A DNA stretch of 27,707 nucleotides from Pseudomonadota bacterium (GTDB lineage: Bacteria > Pseudomonadota > Gammaproteobacteria > Acidiferrobacterales > Sulfurifustaceae), in assembly GCA_020354085.1 (NCBI GenBank), contig CP070641.1, positions 1,426,274-1,453,980 of the forward strand, in the 5' to 3' direction. The notes under the pieces were generated by a model, which was given only the letters and a program-made list of their open reading frames with translations, had not been told where the DNA came from and did not search any database. A program made the translations under genes and the position numbers. Positions 20,818 through 27,707 of the stretch are shown in pieces. Position 1 is the first letter of the stretch; each line of letters starts with the position of its first letter.

Positions 20818-22535
20818 GCGCACGCACACAAAATCAGCCCCATCAGCTGCGGTTCTGGTTGGTATTGGGCGTATTGCTAACGGGCCTGGTGCTGCTCGCT
20901 GCCCGTGCGCTCTATTTGCAGGTAGTACATACTGATTTTCTTCAGAGCCAAGGCGCGCAGCGTCACTCGCGCGTGGTCAAGGACAACTCGCATCGCGGCA
21001 TGATTCTCGATCGCCATGGATCGCCATTGGCGATCAGCACGCCGGTCGACTCGGTATGGGCGCATCCCGCCACGCTTGAAACTGAGCGCAAGCGCTGGCC
21101 GGTCTTGGCTGCGGCGCTGGCAATGACCACGCGTGAATTCGCGCAACTGCTCGACCGCCACGAGGGACGCGAGTTCATGTACCTCAAGCGGCACGTCACG
21201 CCCGATGTCGCAGAGCGCGTTGCTGCTCTTGGCATCGACGGAGTAGCGCTGCTGCGCGAGTACCGTCGTTACTATCCGCTCGGCGCGGTCGCCGGTCATG
21301 TCATCGGTTTTACCAACATCGATGACCAAGGCCAGGAAGGTATCGAGTTCGCGCACGATGCCTGGTTGCGCGCCGAGCCGGGCCGCAAGCGAGTTATCAA
21401 GGATCTTCATGGTACCACCGTCGAGATGACGGAAAGCCTTGTGCTGGCGCAACCAGGCAAGGACCTGGTTCTCAGCCTGGATCGGCGCATTCAATACCTC
21501 GCTTACCGTGAGCTCAAACACGCGGTGGAGCAGCATCAAGCGCGCGCGGGATCGGCGGTGGTGCTTGATGCACGCAACGGCGAGGTGTTGGCGCTCGTCA
21601 ACGAACCGGATTTCAATCCGAACAACCGCGCCAACTTGAAAAGCCAGGTGTTTCGCAACCGGGCGGTGACGGATCTGTTTGAGCCGGGCTCCACCATCAA
21701 ACCGTTCACCGTAGCGCTGGCGTTGGAAAGCGGTCGGTTTCAGCCGTCGACGGTGATTGATACGGCACCTGGGAGTTTCCTGGTCGGATCGAAGGCGGTG
21801 CGGGATGTTCATAATTACGGCGTGCTCACGGTCGCGGGGGTCATCGAAAAATCGAGCAACGTCGGCGCGGCCAAGATCGCCTTGGCGCTCAACAAACAAA
21901 GTATGTGGTCATTGCTGCGTGACCTCGGATTCGGCAGCGCGACCGGCGCGCGTTTGCCTGGCGAGGCCGCGGGGCTACTCAATCCGCCGTCGCGTTGGGT
22001 ACCGGTTGACCAAGTCAGCATCGCCTATGGATATGGATTATCAATCACGCCGCTGCAACTTGCGCGTGCTTACTCGGTGTTCGCCAATCACGGTGCGCTT
22101 GCGCCGCTCACCTTGCTCAAGCGCGACACGGCGTTCGAGGCCGTGCGCGTACTGAGACCGGAGACCACGCGTGCCGTGGGCGCCATGTTGGAGCTTGCCG
22201 TCGGTCAAAAGGGGACCGGTAGCAAGGCACAGGTGCCGGATTACCGCGTTGCGGGCAAGACCGGCACGGTGCGCAAGCTGATCAACGGCAGCTACGCCGA
22301 AGATCGCTATGTCGCTTGGTTTGTGGGCCATGCGCCGGTCAGCGATCCGCGTCTGGTAATGGTGGTGGCGATCGATGAGCCGCGCGGCGGGCGCTACTAC
22401 GGCGGTGAGGTGGCCGCGCCGGTGTTCGGGCGGGTGATGACCGATGCGTTGCGGCTGTTGGACGTGGCACCCGATGCACCGCGCGTCATGCCGGCGCCCG
22501 TCGTCACGGCACATTTCGCGAGTGCCGGCGGATGA
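20814..22535 (+). CDS. ftsI: Septal peptidoglycan transpeptidase FtsI (PBP3)
   Basis: A 573-residue class B penicillin-binding protein. One N-terminal membrane helix (about 12-35) precedes the pedestal domain and the transpeptidase domain. The active site has S293 in STIKPF, SSN at 347-349 and K482 in KTGT. It cross-links new septal peptidoglycan with FtsW. The start is GTG 20814, overlapping the ftsL TGA. Its stop overlaps the murE ATG. Confidence 0.96.
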   Translation: MSARTQNQPHQLRFWLVLGVLLTGLVLLAARALYLQVVHTDFLQSQGAQRHSRVVKDNSHRGMILDRHGSPLAISTPVDSVWAHPATLETERKRWPVLAAALAMTTREFAQLLDRHEGREFMYLKRHVTPDVAERVAALGIDGVALLREYRRYYPLGAVAGHVIGFTNIDDQGQEGIEFAHDAWLRAEPGRKRVIKDLHGTTVEMTESLVLAQPGKDLVLSLDRRIQYLAYRELKHAVEQHQARAGSAVVLDARNGEVLALVNEPDFNPNNRANLKSQVFRNRAVTDLFEPGSTIKPFTVALALESGRFQPSTVIDTAPGSFLVGSKAVRDVHNYGVLTVAGVIEKSSNVGAAKIALALNKQSMWSLLRDLGFGSATGARLPGEAAGLLNPPSRWVPVDQVSIAYGYGLSITPLQLARAYSVFANHGALAPLTLLKRDTAFEAVRVLRPETTRAVGAMLELAVGQKGTGSKAQVPDYRVAGKTGTVRKLINGSYAEDRYVAWFVGHAPVSDPRLVMVVAIDEPRGGRYYGGEVAAPVFGRVMTDALRLLDVAPDAPRVMPAPVVTAHFASAGG

Positions 22536-23989
22536 CGATGCGCTTGCGCGAGCTCCTGGCCGGCATCGTCGACGTGCCAACGACACATGACTGCGACATC
22601 CGTGGGCTAGAAATCGACAGCCGGCACGTGCGGCCCGGCGCCTTGTTTTGCGCGCTACCCGGCGTGCAGGTCGATGGTCGGACCTTCATCGCCCAGGCGC
22701 AGGCCAATGGTGCCGCGGCCGTACTCTGCGAGGCCAACGGTTGGCAGGCGGCGGCACAATCCGTACCGGTATTGAGCGTGCCGGGATTGCGGTCCAAGCT
22801 CGGGGCGATCGCTGATCGCTTCTACGGCTCGCCATCACGCACCCTCGTGGTAATCGGCGTCACCGGTACCAATGGCAAGACCACTTGTACGCAGCTTCTC
22901 ACTCAGGCGCTCGATACGGCCGCGCGGCGCGCGGCGGTCGTCGGTACCTTGGGATACGGTTACCCGGACGCGCTCAACAACTCGCTGCACACCACGCCCG
23001 ACGCGGTCACTTTGCAACGCCTGTTCGCCGAGTTTCGCGCAGCGGGAACGCGCTATGTGAGCGTTGAGGTTTCTTCCCACGCGCTCGATCAGGGACGCGT
23101 CAACGCCGTGAGCTTCGATGTCGCGGTGTTTACCAACCTGACGCACGATCATCTCGACTATCACGGCTCGATGCGAACCTATGGCGATGCCAAGGCGCGC
23201 TTGTTCGACACGCCGGGGCTGCGCCACGCCATCATCAACGTCGACGATGAATTTGGCCGCGAGCTGCGGGCGCGTATCAAAGGACGCATGTCGGTGTCGA
23301 CCTACGGGCTCACGCACGGTGATATCCGCGCCGAGACGCTTGAGCTGACGCACGAAGGCTTGCGGTTGCGGGTGGCGACACCCGGCGGTCGTGTGGAGTT
23401 CGACAGTCAACTGTACGGTCGCTTTAACGCCGCTAACCTGCTGGCTGTGCTGGCCGTGCTCTTGGCGCTCGATTTCGATCTGCATGACGCCGCCGCACGA
23501 TTACGCCTGGCGCGACCGGCGCCGGGCAGACTCGAGCGCTTTGGTCAGCGCCCCGGCGCGCCGCTCGTGGTTGTCGACTACGCGCACACGCCGGATGCCC
23601 TCGAACAAGTACTGCTCGCTTTGCGAGAGCATGGTCCACGTCGCCTGTGGTGTGTGTTCGGTTGCGGCGGCAACCGCGATCGCGCCAAGCGGCCGGTAAT
23701 GGGGCGTATTGCCGAACAATTGGCCGACATCGTCATTTTGACCGACGACAATCCCCGTAACGAGTCACCCGATTCGATCATCGCCGAGATCCGTGCTGGC
23801 ATGCGCGCGGCGCCGCGCATCATGCGCGACCGCAAGACCGCGATCGCCATGGCGATTGCCGAGGCCGCCGCCGAGGACATCGTCTTGGTGGCCGGCAAGG
23901 GCCACGAGGACTATCAGCAGATCGGCGAGACGCGCATCCCCTATAGCGACCGGCAGGTCGTACGTGAGCTGCTCGGGGAGGCGGCCTAG
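22532..23989 (+). CDS. murE: UDP-MurNAc-tripeptide synthetase MurE (meso-DAP adding)
   Basis: A 485-residue Mur ligase. The ATP loop TGTNGKTT is at 111-118, and the substrate-selecting DNPR motif at 406-409 marks meso-diaminopimelate rather than lysine as the added residue. The carbamylated-lysine region (YGDAKARLFD) and closing GKGHEDYQ are present. A second in-frame ATG lies two codons in (22538). Coupled to ftsI by an ATGA overlap; murF starts at the next base after its stop. Confidence 0.96.
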   Translation: MTMRLRELLAGIVDVPTTHDCDIRGLEIDSRHVRPGALFCALPGVQVDGRTFIAQAQANGAAAVLCEANGWQAAAQSVPVLSVPGLRSKLGAIADRFYGSPSRTLVVIGVTGTNGKTTCTQLLTQALDTAARRAAVVGTLGYGYPDALNNSLHTTPDAVTLQRLFAEFRAAGTRYVSVEVSSHALDQGRVNAVSFDVAVFTNLTHDHLDYHGSMRTYGDAKARLFDTPGLRHAIINVDDEFGRELRARIKGRMSVSTYGLTHGDIRAETLELTHEGLRLRVATPGGRVEFDSQLYGRFNAANLLAVLAVLLALDFDLHDAAARLRLARPAPGRLERFGQRPGAPLVVVDYAHTPDALEQVLLALREHGPRRLWCVFGCGGNRDRAKRPVMGRIAEQLADIVILTDDNPRNESPDSIIAEIRAGMRAAPRIMRDRKTAIAMAIAEAAAEDIVLVAGKGHEDYQQIGETRIPYSDRQVVRELLGEAA

Positions 23990-25348
23990 ATGTTGACGCT
24001 CAACCTGCTTGCCGATGCTCTCAAGGCGCCCATGGTCGGGTCTGACGTGACCTTCACCGGTGTCAGCACGGACAGCCGACAGATCGAGCTCGGTGAGCTG
24101 TTCGTTGCGCTGCGTGGCCCCAATTTCGACGGCCACAATTTCTTGGCCGAAGCCATCACCGCCGGCGCCAAGGCGGCGTTGCTATCGCGTCCGGTCGACA
24201 CACCCTTGCCCTACGTGTTGGTGCCGGATACGCGCCAGGCACTTGGTTCGTTCGCCAGTTTCTGGCGTCAGCAGTTCTCCATACCGGTAATCGCGGTGAC
24301 CGGCAGCAACGGCAAGACCACGGTGAAAGAGATGCTCGGCCTCATCATGGCCCAGCGTGGCCCTGGTTGCGTCACGCGCGGCAACTTGAACAACGAAATC
24401 GGTGTTCCCTTGACACTGCTGCGACTGCGCAAGGAACACAAGTTCGCGGTCATCGAGATGGGTATGAACCATCGCGGTGAGATCGACTATTTAACACGCC
24501 TTACGCGCCCGACTGTGGCGTTGATTACCAATGCCGCCGAGGCCCACCTCGAGGGTTTAGGCAGCGTCGAAGCCATCGCCCAGGCGAAGGGCGAGATCTT
24601 CGCGGGGCTTGCGCCCGACGGCACGGCCGTGATCAACGCCGATGATGCGTTCGCGGAATATTGGAAAGGCCTGGCGGCTCCGCGCCGCTATCTCACCTTC
24701 GCACTCGACAACAAGGCCTTCGTCAACGCGCAGTATCAAAGCGATCCGCGCGGCAGCGTTTTGCGCCTGCGCACCACGCATGGAGATATGGATATGCGAC
24801 TACCAATGTTGGGACGGCACAATGTCATGAACGCGCTGGCCGCCAGCACCGCAGCGCTCGCGGCCGGTGCCACGCTCGAGAATGTGCGTGCGGGGCTGCA
24901 ACAGGCCAAGTCCGTGCCGGGTCGGCTGCAAGTCAAACACGGCATCAACGGCGCGCAGGTGATCGACGACAGCTACAACGCCAACCCAGCCTCGCTCGCC
25001 GCCGGCCTGCAGGTGCTGCGCGACTTCCCGGGCGAGCGTGTGTTGGTGCTCGGCGACATGGGCGAGCTCGGTCCGGCTGGACCGGCCCTGCACCAGCGCG
25101 TCGGTGAGTTAGCCAAGCAGCTGCGCATCCAGCGGCTGTACGCGATTGGCGAACTCGCGCGTCTGGCGGTCGCGGCGTTCGGCAAGGGAGCTAAGCGCTT
25201 CGACAGCTACGAAGCGCTGGTCGATGCGCTGCTCGACACCATGCATGGCGAGATGACGATACTCGTCAAGGGTTCACGCGCCATGCATATGGAGCGCGTG
25301 GTCGCTGGCATCGTGCGCCATGAGAACTTGGACGCGCTGAGCACCTAG
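23990..25348 (+). CDS. murF: UDP-MurNAc-pentapeptide synthetase MurF
   Basis: A 452-residue Mur ligase that adds D-Ala-D-Ala. It has TGSNGKTT (about 104-111), GNLNNEIGVPLTLLRL, EMGMNHRGEIDYLT, ITNAAEAHLEGLGS, DDSYNANPASLAAGL and LVKGSRAMHMERVV, all diagnostic. Start ATG abuts the murE stop with no gap; GGGGAGG in the murE end is the ribosome site. Length is ordinary. Confidence 0.96.
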   Translation: MLTLNLLADALKAPMVGSDVTFTGVSTDSRQIELGELFVALRGPNFDGHNFLAEAITAGAKAALLSRPVDTPLPYVLVPDTRQALGSFASFWRQQFSIPVIAVTGSNGKTTVKEMLGLIMAQRGPGCVTRGNLNNEIGVPLTLLRLRKEHKFAVIEMGMNHRGEIDYLTRLTRPTVALITNAAEAHLEGLGSVEAIAQAKGEIFAGLAPDGTAVINADDAFAEYWKGLAAPRRYLTFALDNKAFVNAQYQSDPRGSVLRLRTTHGDMDMRLPMLGRHNVMNALAASTAALAAGATLENVRAGLQQAKSVPGRLQVKHGINGAQVIDDSYNANPASLAAGLQVLRDFPGERVLVLGDMGELGPAGPALHQRVGELAKQLRIQRLYAIGELARLAVAAFGKGAKRFDSYEALVDALLDTMHGEMTILVKGSRAMHMERVVAGIVRHENLDALST

Positions 25349-25351
25349 ATC

Positions 25352-26434
25352 ATGCTCGTCTACTTCTTCGAATGGCTGACGGACTACCACTCGGTCTTCA
25401 ACGTCTTTCGCTACATCACGCTGCGCGCCATCCTCGGCGTGCTGACCGCGCTGGTCATCAGTTTCATCGTCGGCCCCGGCATTATCCGCCGCTTGAGCTA
25501 TCAGCGCCTCGGCCAAACCGTGCGCAGCGACGGTCCGCAAACCCATCTGGCCAAGGCCGGCACGCCGACAATGGGCGGTGCGCTGATCCTGGTGGCGATT
25601 TTCGCCGCCACGCTGTTGTGGGGCGACCTCACCAATCGTTACATCTGGGTGTTGCTGTTTACCACCGGCGCCTTCGGCGCCATCGGCTGGGTCGATGACT
25701 ATAAGAAGATCGTCAACCAAGACCCGCGTGGTATCGGCACCAAGGCCAAATATTTCTGGCAGACGGTCGCGGGACTGGCAGTAGCGATGTTTCTCTACAT
25801 CACGGCCAAGATGCCGGCCGAGACGCAACTGATCGTGCCGTTCTTCAAGAACGTCGCCTTTGATCTCGGTCCCTGGTTCATCGTCTTCACTTACTTCGTG
25901 GTGGTGGGTTCAAGCAACGCCGTCAACCTCACCGATGGGCTCGACGGGCTTGCCATCATGCCGACCGTGATGGTCGCCGCTGCGCTCGGCGTCTTCGCCT
26001 ACGTTGTCGGCAATATCAAGTTCGCCGCCTATCTCGGATTTCCCTACATCCCGGGCGTCGGCGAGGTGCTGATCTTTTGCGCCGCTATCGTCGGCGCCGG
26101 ACTCGGTTTCCTGTGGTTCAACACCTATCCGGCCATGGTGTTCATGGGCGATATCGGCGCGCTCGCGCTCGGTGCCGCGCTTGGGGTGGTCGCGGTGACG
26201 GTGCGGCAGGAGATCATGCTCTTCATCATGGGCGGCGTGTTCGTCGTGGAAACGCTGTCGGTGATGCTGCAAGTCGCGTCGTTCAAATTGACCGGCAAGC
26301 GCATCTTTCGCATGGCGCCCATCCATCATCACTTCGAGCTCAAGGGCTGGCCTGAGCCGCGCGTGATCGTTCGCTTTTGGATCATCAGCTTGATTCTGGT
26401 CCTGATCGGCCTCGCAACCTTGAAGATTCGCTGA
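25352..26434 (+). CDS. mraY: Phospho-MurNAc-pentapeptide translocase MraY
   Basis: A 360-residue inner-membrane enzyme with about ten helices that makes lipid I from UDP-MurNAc-pentapeptide and undecaprenyl phosphate. It shows GTPTMGGALIL, the Mg-binding GWVDDYKK, NAVNLTDGLDGLA, FMGDIGALALG and the HHHFELKGWPE motif. It starts 3 bases after the murF stop. Confidence 0.97.
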   Translation: MLVYFFEWLTDYHSVFNVFRYITLRAILGVLTALVISFIVGPGIIRRLSYQRLGQTVRSDGPQTHLAKAGTPTMGGALILVAIFAATLLWGDLTNRYIWVLLFTTGAFGAIGWVDDYKKIVNQDPRGIGTKAKYFWQTVAGLAVAMFLYITAKMPAETQLIVPFFKNVAFDLGPWFIVFTYFVVVGSSNAVNLTDGLDGLAIMPTVMVAAALGVFAYVVGNIKFAAYLGFPYIPGVGEVLIFCAAIVGAGLGFLWFNTYPAMVFMGDIGALALGAALGVVAVTVRQEIMLFIMGGVFVVETLSVMLQVASFKLTGKRIFRMAPIHHHFELKGWPEPRVIVRFWIISLILVLIGLATLKIR

Positions 26435-26436
26435 CC

Positions 26437-27707
26437 ATGAACGCCGTGCTCCAGACCAACAACGACAAACGCGCCCTGGTGGTGGGTCTTGGGACGACAG
26501 GACTGTCGTGCGTGCGCTACCTGAACGCGCGCGGTTTCGAGGTCACGGGCGTAGATTCGCGTGCCACGCCACCCGAAGCCGGCCGTATTGAACGCGAGTT
26601 TCCGACCGTGCACCTGCATCGCGGCGCGCTCAAGGCGGAGTTGTTCGATGCACCCGGTCTGCTGGTGGTGAGCCCGGGCGTATCGCTTAAGGAGCCGGCG
26701 CTTGCGCGCGCCATGGCGCGCGGTACACAGGCGATCGGCGATATCGAGCTATTTGCGCGAGAAGCGAAGGCGCCGGTGTTGGCCATCACCGGTTCGAACG
26801 GCAAGAGCACGGTCACGGCGCTGGCCGGTGAGATGTGTCGCGCGGCGGGCCTGAAGGCGCTGGTGGGCGGCAACATCGGCGTGCCGGCACTGGCGCTTCT
26901 CGATGAGCCGACGCCGGATGTGTATGTGCTGGAGCTTTCCAGCTTTCAGCTCGAAACCACGCATAGTCTCGACGCGCGCGCCGCCACCGTGCTCAACCTC
27001 TCCCCCGATCACATGGATCGCTACGCGAGCCTGGTGGACTATGCCGCCGCCAAGGCGCGCATTTTCCGCGGCACCGGCATTATGGTGCTCAACGCCGATG
27101 ATCCCACGGTGATGGCCATGCAGTTGCCCGGACGCACTTACCTGCGTTTCGGTCTCGGCCAGCCAGCAAGCAAGAGCGACTATGGCATCGCGGATCACGG
27201 GGGCGCTCAATGGTTGGCCCGCGGCGATGAACTTATCATGCCGGTCGCAGAAGTGCCGCTCGCGGGGCGACACAACTTAGTCAATGTGTTGGCCGCTATG
27301 GCCGTGAGCAGCGTGTCGGGCGCAACCCCCAGCGCGCAGCGTGCGGCGGTGCGCGCGTTTCGCGGCCTGCCGCACCGTACTCAGCTCATCGCCGAGCGCG
27401 ATGGCGTGCAGTGGATCAATGACTCCAAGGGCACAAACGTCGGCGCCACCGTCGCCGCGCTCAACGGCATGACGCGCCGAGTGATCTTGATCGCGGGCGG
27501 TGACGGCAAGGGACAGGATTTCGCTGAACTCAGAGATGCGGTCGCGGCACATGCGCGCGCGGTGGTGCTCATCGGGCGCGATGCGCGCCTGATCGAGAGC
27601 GTCTTGGGCGGGGTGGCGCCAGTGATACATGCGCGCGATATGCGTGAGGCGGTGCAGCGCGCGCGCACGGCAGCGCAGGTCGGTGATGCAATCCTGCTGT
27701 CGCCGGC
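26437..27707 (+). CDS. murD: UDP-MurNAc-L-Ala:D-Glu ligase MurD (3' end missing)
   Basis: ATG 26437 follows the mraY stop by 2 bases and opens a frame of 423 codons that is still open at the window edge. It adds D-glutamate to UDP-MurNAc-L-Ala. Seen are VVGLGTTGLSCVRYL near the start, VSPGVS, the ATP loop TGSNGKST (about 118-125), GGNIGVPAL, LELSSFQLE, LNLSPDHMDRY, FRGLPHRTQ and NDSKGTN. About 25-35 residues are expected to be missing at the C-terminus. By usual order ftsW and murG should follow. Confidence 0.96.
   Translation, partial: MNAVLQTNNDKRALVVGLGTTGLSCVRYLNARGFEVTGVDSRATPPEAGRIEREFPTVHLHRGALKAELFDAPGLLVVSPGVSLKEPALARAMARGTQAIGDIELFAREAKAPVLAITGSNGKSTVTALAGEMCRAAGLKALVGGNIGVPALALLDEPTPDVYVLELSSFQLETTHSLDARAATVLNLSPDHMDRYASLVDYAAAKARIFRGTGIMVLNADDPTVMAMQLPGRTYLRFGLGQPASKSDYGIADHGGAQWLARGDELIMPVAEVPLAGRHNLVNVLAAMAVSSVSGATPSAQRAAVRAFRGLPHRTQLIAERDGVQWINDSKGTNVGATVAALNGMTRRVILIAGGDGKGQDFAELRDAVAAHARAVVLIGRDARLIESVLGGVAPVIHARDMREAVQRARTAAQVGDAILLSP

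Noticed and set aside
20877..21899. Long - strand frame of 340 codons antisense to ftsI
   Set aside because: ftsI carries all PBP motifs on +; the antisense frame has no recognisable domain.

Overview
The window is GC-rich, densely coded bacterial chromosome and almost certainly gammaproteobacterial. The evidence is gene order. The group lpoA(yraM)-yraN-diaA-dolP(yraP) runs divergently from rsmI(yraL), as in enterobacteria. The block rsmI-rnpB-mraZ-rsmH-ftsL-ftsI-murE-murF-mraY-murD is the usual gammaproteobacterial entry into the division and cell-wall (dcw) cluster. EttA, LpoA and DolP point the same way. I cannot name a genus.

Layout. (1) 1-3575: an unrecognised gene end and a Hg(II)-type MerR regulator on +. 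They converge on a bufferin operon on - (bufA2-bufB-bufC: a Cys-rich periplasmic peptide, its MNIO modifying enzyme and the DUF2063 partner). Upstream of that is a small periplasmic helical protein. (2) 3784-11002, all on -: argD-argF (arginine synthesis), an orphan FbpC-type ABC ATPase, a FimX-like REC-PAS-GGDEF-EAL protein and ettA. (3) 11171-11819 on -: a PuuD-type membrane domain preceded by an unlisted 32-residue membrane microprotein. (4) 12166-17546 on -: lpoA-yraN-diaA-dolP-rfaE2-glcD-like, tightly coupled with several overlaps. These genes serve the envelope and probably LPS heptose supply. (5) 17563-27707 on +: rsmI, RNase P RNA, a strong sigma70 promoter with three 10-bp-phased MraZ boxes, then mraZ through a murD cut by the window end.

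How they work together. The right half builds peptidoglycan: MurE, MurF and MurD make the UDP-linked peptide, MraY makes lipid I, and FtsI and FtsL act at the septum. LpoA activates PBP1A from the outer membrane on the other side of rsmI, so two arms of wall synthesis flank the RNase P locus. The left half is more accessory in character. The bufferin operon probably handles copper or another thiophilic metal.

Most noteworthy: the bufferin operon carries an imperfect 39-bp palindrome in front of bufA and a stem-loop in each intergenic junction, the first of which resembles a leaky terminator. The FimX-like protein has Glu at the phosphoacceptor position, an intact GGDEF and a damaged EAL. A 32-residue membrane protein precedes the PuuD-like gene. 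The SIS-domain protein mixes DiaA and GmhA features and lies near a stand-alone heptose-phosphate adenylyltransferase. I see no prophage, CRISPR array, insertion sequence, tRNA or 5S/16S/23S rRNA.
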